64,000 nt of DNA from Cognatundibacterium aquatile. GTDB taxonomy: Bacteria > Pseudomonadota > Gammaproteobacteria > Burkholderiales > Burkholderiaceae_D. Where the stretch lies: assembly GCF_014699135.1 (NCBI RefSeq), contig NZ_JACOFT010000003.1:372001-436000 (forward strand), written 5' to 3'. The translations under genes and the position numbers were made by a program. The notes beneath the pieces are model-generated. The model searched no databases. It had not been told where the DNA came from and saw only the letters and a list, made by a program, of their open reading frames with translations. Positions 43,083 to 53,574 of the stretch are shown one piece after another; the first letter of the stretch is position 1; each line of letters begins with the position of its first letter.

Positions 43083-44747
43083 TTAAGTGTTAGTCAGACG
43101 TTTTGCCGGATTCTGCATCATAGTACGCCGGACTGCTGTAGCGGCTTTTTGCGTGTGCGATGCCACCGTGCTGGCTGAGCTGGCTGTGTTTGCCACGATC
43201 TGTGTGCTGTCTATCCGGAATACATCGACTAATTCTGACAGATTGCTTGCCTGATCTTCGAGGCTGGCCGCTGCTGCCGCCGCTTCTTCAACCAGCGCCG
43301 CATTTTGTTGCGTCACTTCATCCATCTGTGCGATGGCCTGATTGACCTGTTCTATGCCTGTGCTTTGTTCATGGCTCGCTGCGGTAATTTCCGCCATGAT
43401 GTCGGTGACGCGGCGAACGCTGCTGACGACCTCGCTCATCGTGGTGCCGGCTTTATTGACCAGCAGCGTACCTGCCGACACCTGATCGACAGAATCACCG
43501 ATCAGCACCGTAATTTCTTTCGCGGCAGCAGCACTGCGCTGAGCCAGATTGCGGACTTCGCTGGCAACGACGGCGAAGCCACGGCCTTGTTCGCCAGCAC
43601 GCGCTGCTTCGACAGCGGCATTGAGCGCCAGAATGTTGGTCTGGAATGCGATGCCATCAATGACGCTGATGATATCAACGATTTTTTTCGACGAATTATT
43701 GATGGATGACATGGTGCTGACGACTTCAGAGACCACATCGCCGCCTTTGATCGCCACATCAGACGCTTCTGCTGCGAGTTGATTTGCCTGACGCGCATTA
43801 TCTGCATTCTGCTTGACGGTACTGGTCAGCTCTTCCATCGATGCGGCGGTTTCTTCTAATGAACTGGCCTGTTCCTCGGTGCGCGATGACAGATCCAGAT
43901 TACCGGCAGCAATCTGTGTTGAAGCGGAAGCGATAGTGTCGGTTCCTGTTCTGACCTGCGCCACGATTCTGACCAGGCTGCTATTCATGTCTTTCAGCGC
44001 CTGCAACAACTGCCCAGTTTCATCGCTGGATTCGACTTGAATCTTGCTGGTGAGATCCCCATCGGCAATCGTGCGGGCAATCTGCACCGCCTGATTCAAG
44101 GGCAGGGTAATGCTGCGTGTTGTCCAGTAAGCGAAGCCGCACGCCAGCAGGATCGCGATGATCGCGATGCCCGACAGCATATTTCTGCTGTTCTGATAAT
44201 TTTTCTCGGCATCTTCACCACTTTTGACCATGATGGTGCCAATCAGCGCGATCAGGTTTTGTACCTGAGAAAAATATGCAGTCTGAGCCTGTACGACAGA
44301 CGACAACAGATATTCACCCGCTTCCTGTTTTTTTCCTTCGCTGATTAATTTCAGATATTCGTTTTGAGTCACTACATATTTACTGCGAGCTTCTTTCACC
44401 TCATTGAAAACCTGCTTACCCTTTTCAGTTGAAATCGTTTTGTCGAGCTGGGCAATTTTTTCGCCGACACGGGTAACGTTAGATTTAATTTCGCTGAGCG
44501 CTGCTTTAATTTTTTCAGGATCTTCAGTGATCAGTAAATTTCGCATTGCAAGTGCATTGAAATTAATTCCATCAAGTATTTCATTGGCGAGCACCACTTT
44601 AGGGTAACGGTCGTTGACCAGTAGACTGGTGCCGTCGTTGAGTGAACTCATGCGATTAACGCCAAACAAGGTCATACCGATCAACAGCATCACGACGATA
44701 CCAAAACCTATGCCTAATCTTGTGCCGACTTTCATATTCATGTTCAT
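43083..44747 (-). CDS. Methyl-accepting chemotaxis protein with four-helix-bundle sensor
   Basis: A 554-residue receptor. Helix 1 (about 10-32, [20 protein letters not shown]) and helix 2 (about 190-210, [17 protein letters not shown]) bracket a periplasmic 4HB_MCP domain. HAMP follows, then the coiled-coil signalling domain with [41 protein letters not shown]. The last segment is Ala/Thr/Arg-rich. It is the second gene after cheW in a leftward run, so it probably acts through that CheW. No ligand can be inferred. Confidence 0.93.
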   Translation of the reverse strand: MNMNMKVGTRLGIGFGIVVMLLIGMTLFGVNRMSSLNDGTSLLVNDRYPKVVLANEILDGINFNALAMRNLLITEDPEKIKAALSEIKSNVTRVGEKIAQLDKTISTEKGKQVFNEVKEARSKYVVTQNEYLKLISEGKKQEAGEYLLSSVVQAQTAYFSQVQNLIALIGTIMVKSGEDAEKNYQNSRNMLSGIAIIAILLACGFAYWTTRSITLPLNQAVQIARTIADGDLTSKIQVESSDETGQLLQALKDMNSSLVRIVAQVRTGTDTIASASTQIAAGNLDLSSRTEEQASSLEETAASMEELTSTVKQNADNARQANQLAAEASDVAIKGGDVVSEVVSTMSSINNSSKKIVDIISVIDGIAFQTNILALNAAVEAARAGEQGRGFAVVASEVRNLAQRSAAAAKEITVLIGDSVDQVSAGTLLVNKAGTTMSEVVSSVRRVTDIMAEITAASHEQSTGIEQVNQAIAQMDEVTQQNAALVEEAAAAAASLEDQASNLSELVDVFRIDSTQIVANTASSASTVASHTQKAATAVRRTMMQNPAKRLTNT

Positions 44748-44809
44748 TTGTATTCTCTTCTGGTGAGTGAGGTGATACGGGCTCGTCTGTCTTCATCCGG
44801 TGGCGAAGA

Positions 44810-45325
44810 TTATTCAGAGAGCTGTTCTATTAAACCCATGTCACCGCTGGAAATGAGTTTGTCTATGTCGATCAGAATCAGCATGCGGTCATCTAATGTG
44901 CCGACGCCAATTAAATGGCCGGTATTGAGCGAGCCGATATCGGGTGCTGGCTTGACTTGTTCTTGCACCAGATTGATGACGTCGGAAACACTGTCGACGA
45001 CCATGCCTATCACACGCTGGCAGACGTGAAGAATAATGACAACGGTGAATTCATCGTAGGCCGGATTGTCCAGATTGAATTTGATGCGCATATCGACGAT
45101 GGGCACTATCACCCCGCGCAGATTTATCACGCCTTTGATAAAGTCCGGCGCATTGGCAATCCGTGTCACCGCCTCGTAGCCGCGAATTTCCTGCACCCGC
45201 TGAATGTTAATACCGTATTCTTCTTTGCCCAGTGTGAATGCCAGAAACTCCAGTGAACTCAGCCCGGCGACGGGATTCGGGGTGGCATTGTTATTGTCTG
45301 TCAGTTGCATCACTATCCTTCGCAT
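44810..45325 (-). CDS. cheW: Chemotaxis coupling protein CheW
   Basis: A 171-residue protein formed almost entirely by one CheW domain: [59 protein letters not shown] and the C-terminal beta-strand [14 protein letters not shown]. It links chemoreceptors to the kinase CheA. It opens the cheW-MCP-GGDEF/EAL-MCP run; no cheA, cheR or cheB is in the window, so the core kinase is elsewhere. Confidence 0.93.
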   Translation of the reverse strand: MRRIVMQLTDNNNATPNPVAGLSSLEFLAFTLGKEEYGINIQRVQEIRGYEAVTRIANAPDFIKGVINLRGVIVPIVDMRIKFNLDNPAYDEFTVVIILHVCQRVIGMVVDSVSDVINLVQEQVKPAPDIGSLNTGHLIGVGTLDDRMLILIDIDKLISSGDMGLIEQLSE

Positions 45326-45582
45326 TCATTGAAAGGGATTTCTTTTTTATCTGATCAGCGTTCTCGCGGCAAAAGCAGGTTACTCACCTGAGACAAAGAG
45401 GCGTTTCGCTGGCAGACCTGTTGAGAAAATATCGGATCAGAATCGCACCATCAATGTGATGAGAGCGCGGAAATTATTTCCAGGTGGAAATGTTAATCTG
45501 ATTAATTATATCGAGTCAATCGAATTTATCGATTTGTTGTTTGCAAGTGGACAGAGGATTGCAAAGTGTGCATTGTTTTACA

Positions 45583-48348
45583 TCAATGTTTCTTGTGATT
45601 GTGCGCGAAAATATCGGCAATTGTTTTCAGTAAGTCCGCCGCGGCAACCGGCTTGGTGAAGTAATGCTTTATTCCTTTGCGAAGGGCTTCATTGCGGTCT
45701 AAGCCATCACTGTATCCAGTGCACAGTATCACTGGTAAATCGGGTTGCATGCTGTGCAGGTAGCGGGCCAGGGTCACGCCAGTGATGCCTGGCATAGTCT
45801 GATCGGTGATCAGTAAGTCGATGGCAATCTCTTCGTTGGCAAGTGCATTCATCACCTTGTACGGATCGGTAAATAGTTCCACCTGATAACCGGCACCTTC
45901 GAGCAATTCCCGCAGAAATCCGCCGACGGCGGGTTCGTCATCCACGACCCAGATGCGTTGTCCGGTTCCGGTGACACCGACTGCACTGGAATTTTTTGCG
46001 GCTGGCGATTTGCATTCTGACGCCGGAACGATGGAAAACAGAAGCCGGAAGCGGCTTCCGAGGTTAGCACCGGACTCCACCAAAATATGGGCATCCGAGC
46101 GCCGCAGTATGCCCTGTACCATAGACAAACCCAGCCCGGTTCCTTTGCCCACTTCCTTGGTCGTAAAAAAAGGATCGAACAAGCGTGACATGTGTTCCGG
46201 TGAGATACCTGCACCATTATCAGAGACATCAATTGCCAGATAAGTCCCGGACAGCCGTTGCTGGCTGATGGCACAGATTTCTCCGTGTAACTCTGTCTGA
46301 TGCAGATGAATGTCAATCACGCCATGGGTATCAATCGCATCGCGCGCATTGATGACGAGATTCAACAGGATCTGGCTTAATTCTCCTGCGTCCATACGGA
46401 TGCACAGATCATCTTCGATATGACTCTGTAACTGTATGCTGGAAGGCAGCGACGGTAACATCATCGCCACAACTTCCTGTATGACCGCGGCGGGAGACAT
46501 CAGATTCACGCTGCTGCTGGCCTGCGTACGGGTGAAGGTCAGCATTTTTGCGATCAGATCGCGTGCACGTTCGCTGGCCGTGATGATTTCTTTCAGATAG
46601 ATCGCCAGTTTGCTTTGTTTATCCGGCACGAAGCGTTCCAGCGCCAGATTGGAATAGCCAAGAATAGCGGCCAGAATATTATTGAAATCATGCGCAATGC
46701 CGCCCGTCAATTGCCCCAGCGCCTGCATCTTTTGCGACTGCTGCAATTGCCGTTCCAGTTCCTGCTTGACGCATTCCGCCTTCTCTCTTTCAGAGATGTC
46801 GCGCGTGAAAATAAAGAAATGCCTGGATTCCGGATCGTAAGTTACGGAAACTTCAACACGGAAAATATGACCGTCTTTATGGCGATGATGTGTTTCAAAC
46901 TGATCGCGATATTGTGTCCTGATTTTTTGCAGATGATTTTGGGCGTTTTCAGCACTCTGCATAACATGTAACTGACTGATGCTCATCGTCAGCAATTCCT
47001 CCATGGAATAGCCGGACATTTTTACGTAGGCTTCATTGACTTCCAGCAGATCTCCTTTGGTATCAACGATGACGAAGCCATCAATCGCGGTATCGAGCAC
47101 GCGCTTGTGCCGCAATAAAGCTTTCGTGCTTTCTGTCACATTTTCACCAACCGAAACATAACCCTCAATGATCCCATTGTCGTTCAGCAGCGGCGTGACG
47201 GTGCGATTGATGATGAAGCTTTCGCCGTTACTTCGGGTAATGGTGATCGCGCCGCGCCAGATACGCCCCGCTTCTACGGTTTTTCTTAATTCTGCTGCGA
47301 TCCTGGGGTCTGGTGTGATCGGTGCTGAAAATAAACAGGCCTGCCCAGCGACTTCCGATGCATCCGGGGGAAGAATGGCGCGTGACGCCGGATTTCTCCA
47401 GCGCAGTAAGCCATTTTCGTCGGTAAGAAAAATCGGCGTTGCGGAGGATTCCAGTGCCATTGCCTGTGAACGCAAGGTTTCATTGATTTTTTGTACTGTT
47501 TCCGCATGCATCGCCAGCGTCTGATATGGCTTGCGCACAATCACTACAAACATCGCGCGGTAAATCAGCGCATAACTGACGACCTTGTAAAAATGTCCGA
47601 TGACATTCGATGTGTCACTGATGACGACGTAGTCTGCAAAAAAAAATTCACTCATCGCCGCGATGGCAATCGCCGCGAACATCAGTGTTGAAAATTCCTG
47701 ACCAGATGCGCGCGCGAGACGATAGTAACGGAAGGCTGCGACGGACAGTGCTGCGGTGATCAGCCATTCAGTGACGATCTTGAACTGACTTAATCCGGTG
47801 TTTTCATTGTATGTAATGACCAGGCTGCTTTCCTGAAAAAAGACCAGCCACAAAATCCCCAGGTTAATGACGCTGAATGCGACCAGTACGGTATATCTGA
47901 AGCGCCGTCCGGGCGGATGCAGATTGGGGAAAAAGCTGATGAACAAAATAATGCCAGCAAACAGTATCCGCGCAAAAAGCCAGAAAGCAATCGACTTTTG
48001 TGGCGAGGATGGCGTGATCAGATCAGGCATTCCTTTGTAGGACATGACATGCGCAAAATCGAGCCAGCCAGCGGCGAGTAAAGTGACGGCGATCAGCAGA
48101 AGGGAAGTGGAGACTTCTTTTTCCGGTGTGTGCCAGACTGCCGCAAAAATCAGAAATGCAAACAGAATGGCCGCAAATTCCAGCAAGGTATGCAGAGGAA
48201 GATAATACTGGTGCGGAATATGAATATCCGTCAGAGGCAAAAACATCGCCAGCAAAAATAAGGCGGCAAAGACCGCGACCAGATATAGCTGCCGCCTTAA
48301 CAGCTGGCGCTTTGCGTCGACTCCAGAGATGAGCATGATGTCATTCAT
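45583..48348 (-). CDS. MASE3-PAS-PAS hybrid histidine kinase with receiver domain
   Basis: A 921-residue membrane kinase. Residues 12-270 are a MASE3 sensor with about seven hydrophobic helices (LRRQLYLVAVFAALFLLAMFLPLTDIHIPHQYYLPLHTLLEF). Two PAS domains lie at about 295-530. HisKA is near 550 (LGQLTGGIAHDFNNILAAILGYSNLALE, the phospho-His in AHDFNN) and HATPase_c at 640-785 (NLVINARDAIDTHG; GTGLGLSMVQGI). A C-terminal receiver (RIWVVDDEPAVGGFLRELLEGAGYQV; LLITDQTMPGITGV) ends it. It is a hybrid kinase of the FixL-like NtrB group, so its phosphate may pass to itself or to a partner such as the HTH-REC protein upstream. Confidence 0.92.
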   Translation of the reverse strand: MNDIMLISGVDAKRQLLRRQLYLVAVFAALFLLAMFLPLTDIHIPHQYYLPLHTLLEFAAILFAFLIFAAVWHTPEKEVSTSLLLIAVTLLAAGWLDFAHVMSYKGMPDLITPSSPQKSIAFWLFARILFAGIILFISFFPNLHPPGRRFRYTVLVAFSVINLGILWLVFFQESSLVITYNENTGLSQFKIVTEWLITAALSVAAFRYYRLARASGQEFSTLMFAAIAIAAMSEFFFADYVVISDTSNVIGHFYKVVSYALIYRAMFVVIVRKPYQTLAMHAETVQKINETLRSQAMALESSATPIFLTDENGLLRWRNPASRAILPPDASEVAGQACLFSAPITPDPRIAAELRKTVEAGRIWRGAITITRSNGESFIINRTVTPLLNDNGIIEGYVSVGENVTESTKALLRHKRVLDTAIDGFVIVDTKGDLLEVNEAYVKMSGYSMEELLTMSISQLHVMQSAENAQNHLQKIRTQYRDQFETHHRHKDGHIFRVEVSVTYDPESRHFFIFTRDISEREKAECVKQELERQLQQSQKMQALGQLTGGIAHDFNNILAAILGYSNLALERFVPDKQSKLAIYLKEIITASERARDLIAKMLTFTRTQASSSVNLMSPAAVIQEVVAMMLPSLPSSIQLQSHIEDDLCIRMDAGELSQILLNLVINARDAIDTHGVIDIHLHQTELHGEICAISQQRLSGTYLAIDVSDNGAGISPEHMSRLFDPFFTTKEVGKGTGLGLSMVQGILRRSDAHILVESGANLGSRFRLLFSIVPASECKSPAAKNSSAVGVTGTGQRIWVVDDEPAVGGFLRELLEGAGYQVELFTDPYKVMNALANEEIAIDLLITDQTMPGITGVTLARYLHSMQPDLPVILCTGYSDGLDRNEALRKGIKHYFTKPVAAADLLKTIADIFAHNHKKH

Positions 48349-48482
48349 TCAGCGTCCATTCAACGTTCATCGTGGCATCAGTTTTATTCATCGTCGGTAT
48401 GACCGTAAGAATAATTCAAGCGAAGCAGAAAGAAGATCATCGATGGCGAGTGTATCGATGTATGAAGCCTATTCTGACATGG

Positions 48483-49049
48483 TCAGATGTTGAAGCCTAT
48501 GACCTGAAACAAACGTGCAGTATCGATAGGTTTTGAAAAGCAGCATTCGACACCGACGGAGAGAAGCTCCGCTTCGTTTTCCGGGCTCAGATATCCGCTC
48601 ATGGCGATAATTCTGACATTGGCTTGCCCCGGTATTTCTTTGATCTGGCGGCAGACCTCGGTACCTTTGATGCCCGGCATCATCAGGTCGAGCAAGACAA
48701 TATCCGGGGAAAAAGTATGCACTTTACGGCCTGCATCAAAGCCATCGTAGGCGGCTTCGACCACCATAGGCTGTTCGCCTTCACCAAGTAATTCCATCAG
48801 GAAGCCAGCGAAAGCCTTATTGTCATCGACGATCAGAATTCGCTGTGGCCCCTTGTTTCCGGCGGGATTCCATTGACGGGCAAAGCGTTCGACTTCTTCC
48901 AGACGAAAACGACGATGTCCACCCGGCGTGACTTCGGCCTGCAATAAACCTCTTTGTGCCCAGCTACGTACAGTAATTGGCGACACCATCATCCATTGCG
49001 CGACTTCATTCGGCGTCAGGTAAGGTTTCTTTTTGTAGTCTTCAGTCAT
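48483..49049 (-). CDS. MerR/excisionase-type HTH fused to a response-regulator receiver
   Basis: A 188-residue protein with reversed domain order compared with most regulators. The N-terminus (7-65) is a MerR/excisionase-type HTH (YLTPNEVAQWMMVSPITVRSWAQRGLLQAEVTPGGHRRFRLEEVERF, with the GGHRRF wing). A receiver domain follows (70-185; RILIVDDNKAFAGFLMEL; phospho-Asp in DIVLLDLMMPGIKG; Lys in CFSKPID). It is encoded 134 bp upstream of the MASE3 hybrid kinase, on the same strand, so it is the likely output partner (inference). Such HTH-REC proteins occur in Burkholderiales. Confidence 0.9.
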   Translation of the reverse strand: MTEDYKKKPYLTPNEVAQWMMVSPITVRSWAQRGLLQAEVTPGGHRRFRLEEVERFARQWNPAGNKGPQRILIVDDNKAFAGFLMELLGEGEQPMVVEAAYDGFDAGRKVHTFSPDIVLLDLMMPGIKGTEVCRQIKEIPGQANVRIIAMSGYLSPENEAELLSVGVECCFSKPIDTARLFQVIGFNI

Positions 49050-49172
49050 AAAAACGATTAATTCGATAATTTACAGATGTGCCCAATTATGTCACTTTAT
49101 TGATTTTGGAAAATAAAAATAATGTTTAAGTAGGCCTCTGTCAGCGTGCTTTGAATGCAATGATCAAACGTA

Positions 49173-50132
49173 TCAGCGTATGCCCCAGACAAACGGATCT
49201 TCCTCATTCAGCAGTATGTCTGCCTCCATGTTGACAAAGGCCATTCCACGTAAGCTCGGCAATATCTGTCCGCTTGCCTGACGCTCAGGCGAGGCTGGCA
49301 ACTGGTACGACGCTTCGAAGACGCTGCCGATAATACTCTCCTGACGCCACACTTCGCCCGGAGCCAGTTTATTGTCTGCCGCGAGGCAAGCCAGCTTGGC
49401 ACTGGTGCCGGTGCCGCAAGGCGAACGGTCATAGGCTTTGCCGGGGCAGAGCACAAAGTTTTGGCTATGATTATTCTCTTTGGTCGCGGCGCCAAACAAT
49501 TCAATATGATCGATGAGCGCATTGTTCTCGCCCGTAATCTGGCTGGCTTCCAATGCTTGTCTCACGCGCCATGCATAGTCGGTCAGGCGCTCGACGTTCG
49601 ACAGATGCAATTCTTGCCCATGCTGATTGATCAGGAAGAACCAGTTGCCACCCCACGCGATATCGCCGCAGACTTTGCCTATCCCCGGCACATCTACGCT
49701 GACAGCGTTTTTGTAGCGATAAGCAGGAACATTGTGGACGGTAACGCTGTGATCGTCATGTAACTCAACATTCACGATACCGACCGGTGTTTCTATGCGA
49801 TGCTGTCCGGCCTGGATTTTTCCCTGGTGGGCCAGAGTTGCGACAAAACCGATCATGCCATGACCGCACATGCCGAGATAGCCGACATTATTAAAGAAAA
49901 TTATCCCTGCCACACAAGACGGATCTGCCGGTGTGCAGGCCAGTCCACCGACGACGACATCTGAGCCACGCGGTTCGCAGGCGGTGGCGCTGCGATAGTG
50001 GTCAAACTTGTCGCGAAAAACTTGCAGACGTTCAGTGAGTGAACCGCTGCCTAAGTCGGGGCCGCCACCGACGATAATGCGGGTGGGTTCGCCACCGGTG
50101 TGAGAATCAATGAGGGAGATTTTTTTCAACAT
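49173..50132 (-). CDS. Proline racemase family, probable 4-hydroxyproline 2-epimerase
   Basis: A 319-residue enzyme from Met 50132 ([23 protein letters not shown]). The two catalytic cysteines are present: Cys89 in [13 protein letters not shown] and Cys239 in [14 protein letters not shown]. Two cysteines point to racemase/epimerase rather than dehydratase. HTGGEPTR with [10 protein letters not shown] and the GGNWFFLI segment fit 4-hydroxyproline 2-epimerase (no cofactor). It converts trans-4-hydroxy-L-proline to cis-4-hydroxy-D-proline in catabolism. No other hydroxyproline gene lies next to it, so the pathway is elsewhere or absent. Confidence 0.85.
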   Translation of the reverse strand: MLKKISLIDSHTGGEPTRIIVGGGPDLGSGSLTERLQVFRDKFDHYRSATACEPRGSDVVVGGLACTPADPSCVAGIIFFNNVGYLGMCGHGMIGFVATLAHQGKIQAGQHRIETPVGIVNVELHDDHSVTVHNVPAYRYKNAVSVDVPGIGKVCGDIAWGGNWFFLINQHGQELHLSNVERLTDYAWRVRQALEASQITGENNALIDHIELFGAATKENNHSQNFVLCPGKAYDRSPCGTGTSAKLACLAADNKLAPGEVWRQESIIGSVFEASYQLPASPERQASGQILPSLRGMAFVNMEADILLNEEDPFVWGIR

Positions 50133-50382
50133 GCGTTTCTTTCTGCGTGCGGATATCAGTGATGGTATGGTGCCATAGTATAAATGCCTGACGTTTGTTT
50201 TATCCGGGACGTTAATTTTTTTTCCGGCAAACGCCTGCAATTCTCAGGTCAGAATCTGCAACAATATGGATTGCTGAGCATGCGATAATGAGGCTTGGCG
50301 ACGAGCGCATCATAAGACAGCATCGCCAGTTCCCGGTTTTTGATTAACTTGCAATTTAGCCGAATTTTCCACTATCTGCTGC

Positions 50383-52461
50383 ATGAATCTGTTTCCAGCC
50401 AAAACTGAACATCAATTGCCTGATGAGATTAAAAAACGCCTGACTGGCGGCTTGTTGATTTCTTTGTTGGTGCATGCATTCATCCTGTCGTTGCAGTTTG
50501 GCTTACCGGGTGTCGGCTTACCGGGTCTCGAAGTACCCTGGGATAAACGCCGGGCAGAAACACCTGAACTCAGTGTGCAAATCGCGGATGTTGTTCCTGC
50601 GGCAGCCACGACAGCCTCACCTGCTGGGGTGACCAGTTCTGACCCTGTAGCAAGTGCAAACCTAAAAGCTGAAACGAACACCGTTTCGCCATCAAAGGAG
50701 CCCGCGGTCTCTGCGGCTCCGCTTGCTTCTCCGCCGGCCCCGGCAATGACTGACGCGCCGAAATCAACGGCGCCGCGGGGCATACAGTTGCTGGCACCGT
50801 CGATTGCTGTTGCCAGCGTCGCTGCACCGGAGAAAAAAACGCGCACCAAAGCCGCGAAAGCGAAAAAATCGGTGACCCGGACACCTGTTGCTATGTCACG
50901 TCCGCCACGGGTTGTCGCGGTTGATGTGCCTGACATTATTACTCAGAATAATTTCAGAAACGACACTTTCAGCGTCGCGGTTCGTGATCCGGAAGAAAGT
51001 AAAAAAGAACTTACGCAGAATGAAGAGCAGAAAATGTTTCCTGACCCAGTAAGCCAGTCAGTTGAAGAGCTGACTGATCTGCCGCCGGTCGCGGTCAGTC
51101 GCTTTGAGCCGGACGCGCAGCAGCGTGAACGGCGCGAACAAAAAATACTGCAGGCGACGAAAGAATTGTTGCAAGAAAAAATTGCAGCACCTGCATCCAC
51201 GCAGCAAAGTGTGAAGCAGATGGAAGAGGCCAGCCGCAAACAAATAGCTGAAGCAGTGCGCACGGAGGCTGATGCTGCGTTGGCGCTGAAACAGCAAGAA
51301 GCACAGCAACAGCATGAAGCCGAGCAGCAACAGCAACGTATTTTGCAAGAAGCCAGCAAAGCCAATGCCAGTGCCCTGGCGGCAACCGCGTTGCAACGTA
51401 TCGATAATATGAAACTTGTCGATGACAGCCTGAAGCAGCAAATGCAGGCTGAGCTTGTTCAGCGCGAACAACAACGCAAAGAGCGCCAGACCGCCATGCT
51501 CACTGCGCGTCAGCAGGCAGAGGAGCGCGAGGAAGAATTGAAGCGGCAACGCGAAGAGGCGTTGCGCAAACAACAGCAGATGGAAAGGCAAATTGCTCAG
51601 GCAAAAAATGAGGAATTGCTGGAACGCCAGAAAATGGAAAAACTGGCAGAACAACGGGCGCAGCAACAAGTGCAGCAACAAGCGCAAGAGGCTCAACAAA
51701 AAGCGCAACAAGAGCGCCTTGAAAAACAGCGCGCCGAGTCCGCTCGCCAACAGGCTGAACAGGCGCTGGCGCAGCAACGTGAGCGCGAACAGGCTGCCAT
51801 CACCGCGGCAAAAGCTGATGGTACGAATAAGCTGGCGAATGCAAATGATCATCCGCTCACCGCTGGCAAGGCGGATGGCAATAGTGCCGTTGGCAAGTCC
51901 AGCGTGTCCGGTAGCCACAGTAATTCTGCAGGATCAACTGCCAGCAATGCTGCGGGAAGTGGCGACAAGACTGCTGCTTTTGTTTTGCCGCAAAGCTTAC
52001 TCAGCAGCGATCTGGCGAACCGTTCGCGCGAACAGGCGCGTGGCTTAGATTTGTTGCGTGGCACGCCGCCATTGCCGCGTGCCGACACTGAAGAACGGCC
52101 ACGCCGTCGCAGTGTGTTAGGCAGTGCGGAAAAAGATATCCAACTGCGTATGTACATCGATAGCTGGAAGCAAAAAATCGAGAGAAACGGGAATCTGAAT
52201 TTTTCTCAGACATCACGCGATAAAGCGCGCGGCGATCCTGTCGTCACCGTGGCGATCCGCAGCGACGGCAGTGTTGAGGAAATTACGATACACCGATCAA
52301 GCGGGCGAGCTGATCTGGATCAGGCTGTGCGCAATATTGTTCGCATCAACGCCAAGTACGCTGCATTTCCACCGAATATCGCTGCACAATATGACGTGAT
52401 AGAAGTGCGTCGTGTATGGAATTTTGATGATGGTTTGCGCATACTCGAAGAGTTGCGCTGA
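50383..52461 (+). CDS. TonB/TolA-like envelope protein with long coiled coil
   Basis: A 692-residue protein. One N-terminal membrane anchor (GLLISLLVHAFILSLQFGLPG, about 22-42) is followed by a Pro/Ala/Ser-rich region to about residue 200. A very long Gln/Glu/Ala-rich coiled coil comes next (about 240-480; many QQ and REEE/RQ repeats), then a Gly/Ser/Asn linker and a C-terminal TonB domain (about 590-692; RMYIDSWKQKIERNGNLNF, GDPVVTVAIRSDGSVEEITIHRSSGRADLDQAV). The build, anchor-coil-TonB domain, resembles TolA. No exbB/exbD or tolQ/tolR lies beside it. The coil would span the periplasm. Confidence 0.87.
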   Translation: MNLFPAKTEHQLPDEIKKRLTGGLLISLLVHAFILSLQFGLPGVGLPGLEVPWDKRRAETPELSVQIADVVPAAATTASPAGVTSSDPVASANLKAETNTVSPSKEPAVSAAPLASPPAPAMTDAPKSTAPRGIQLLAPSIAVASVAAPEKKTRTKAAKAKKSVTRTPVAMSRPPRVVAVDVPDIITQNNFRNDTFSVAVRDPEESKKELTQNEEQKMFPDPVSQSVEELTDLPPVAVSRFEPDAQQRERREQKILQATKELLQEKIAAPASTQQSVKQMEEASRKQIAEAVRTEADAALALKQQEAQQQHEAEQQQQRILQEASKANASALAATALQRIDNMKLVDDSLKQQMQAELVQREQQRKERQTAMLTARQQAEEREEELKRQREEALRKQQQMERQIAQAKNEELLERQKMEKLAEQRAQQQVQQQAQEAQQKAQQERLEKQRAESARQQAEQALAQQREREQAAITAAKADGTNKLANANDHPLTAGKADGNSAVGKSSVSGSHSNSAGSTASNAAGSGDKTAAFVLPQSLLSSDLANRSREQARGLDLLRGTPPLPRADTEERPRRRSVLGSAEKDIQLRMYIDSWKQKIERNGNLNFSQTSRDKARGDPVVTVAIRSDGSVEEITIHRSSGRADLDQAVRNIVRINAKYAAFPPNIAAQYDVIEVRRVWNFDDGLRILEELR

Positions 52462-52621
52462 TCGCCGACGAAGCTGATTCTTTGACGCACTTTTGTTTCA
52501 TCACTGCCATTGCTGTTTGCAGTTATTCCGTTCGGCGCTGATTGTTCAGCGCTGTGAACTGAGAACGGTGATGGAAAAGTGATGCAAGGTCTTCTGATGA
52601 AAAATATTTAACGAGGCTGAT

Positions 52622-53515
52622 ATGCGTATTCTGATCACAGGTGGTACCGGGTTAATCGGCCGCCGTTTATGCTCGTCCTTACTTGATCACGGACATGTGC
52701 TGACTGTGTTCAGCCGCCATCCCGAAACGGTCAGATCTTTGTGTGGTAATGCCGTCCATGCGATGCAATCGCTGGATGAATATCATGTCGATACCGAGTT
52801 TGATGCCATCATTAATCTTGCTGGCGAACCTATCGTCGATAAACGCTGGACCTCCGCCCGGCAAAAAGTTTTACGTGACAGCCGGATCGCCCTGACTGAA
52901 AAGCTGCTGCAAAAAATTTCTGCCGCCAATTTCAAGCCTGAAGTTTTTCTGAGTGGTTCTGCGGTGGGCATTTATGGAAATGGCGGTGATCAGTTGTTCA
53001 GTGAGCAGGCCGCTGTGGCTAAAGATTTCGGCGCTCATCTGTGTGCCGACTGGGAAGCGGCTGCAAACAGGGCGGCAGACATGGGAATCCGCGTTTGCAT
53101 CTTACGTACAGGACTGGTGCTGGACGCTGCCGGTGGCATACTGAAGAAAATGCATCTGCCATTCAGTCTCGCTCTGGGCGCGCGCATTGCTGATGGCAAA
53201 CAATGGATGAGCTGGATTCATGTGCAGGATTACGTGGCCATCGTGCGCTATTTACTGGACGATAAAAATGCAGCTGGACCCTACAATATGGTGGCACCGC
53301 ATCCGGTAACGAACCGCGAATTCACCCAGACCCTGGCCGCTGCTTTACACCGCCCCGCGCTGTTTGTTGCGCCGGCATTTCTGCTCAAACTGGCGATGGG
53401 CGACATGGCAGAGTTACTGACCGGCGGGCAACGCGTGCAGCCCATGCACGTTGCTGAGTTGGGTTACGAATTTCAGTATCCGTATCTGGCGGAAGCGCTG
53501 CATGATTTACTTTGA
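52622..53515 (+). CDS. TIGR01777 epimerase-family protein (YfcH/SulA-like)
   Basis: A 297-residue NAD-dependent epimerase-type protein. RILITGGTGLIGRRLCSSLLDHGHVLTVFSRH is the Rossmann GxxGxxG. FDAIINLAGEPIVDKRWTSARQKVLRDSRI is the TIGR01777 signature, and FLSGSAVGIYGNGGDQLFSEQ and DVLRTGLVL-type RVCILRTGLVLDAAGGIL follow. The C-terminal segment is DUF1731-like (RPALFVAPAFLLKLAMGDMAELLTGGQRVQP). The biochemical role is unsettled. The next gene begins 60 bp later on the same strand. Confidence 0.9.
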   Translation: MRILITGGTGLIGRRLCSSLLDHGHVLTVFSRHPETVRSLCGNAVHAMQSLDEYHVDTEFDAIINLAGEPIVDKRWTSARQKVLRDSRIALTEKLLQKISAANFKPEVFLSGSAVGIYGNGGDQLFSEQAAVAKDFGAHLCADWEAAANRAADMGIRVCILRTGLVLDAAGGILKKMHLPFSLALGARIADGKQWMSWIHVQDYVAIVRYLLDDKNAAGPYNMVAPHPVTNREFTQTLAAALHRPALFVAPAFLLKLAMGDMAELLTGGQRVQPMHVAELGYEFQYPYLAEALHDLL

Positions 53516-53574
53516 GCGATATCTCGCATCGATCAGTTCAGTCTGTAGCGCATTGACATGAACAGTCTTATTGC

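Noticed and set aside
51058-51918. 286-codon leucine-rich frame antisense to the TonB/TolA-like gene
   Set aside because: It arises from CAG/GAG-rich codons of the coiled coil read backwards (giving Leu/Leu repeats); it looks hydrophobic but is not a membrane protein.
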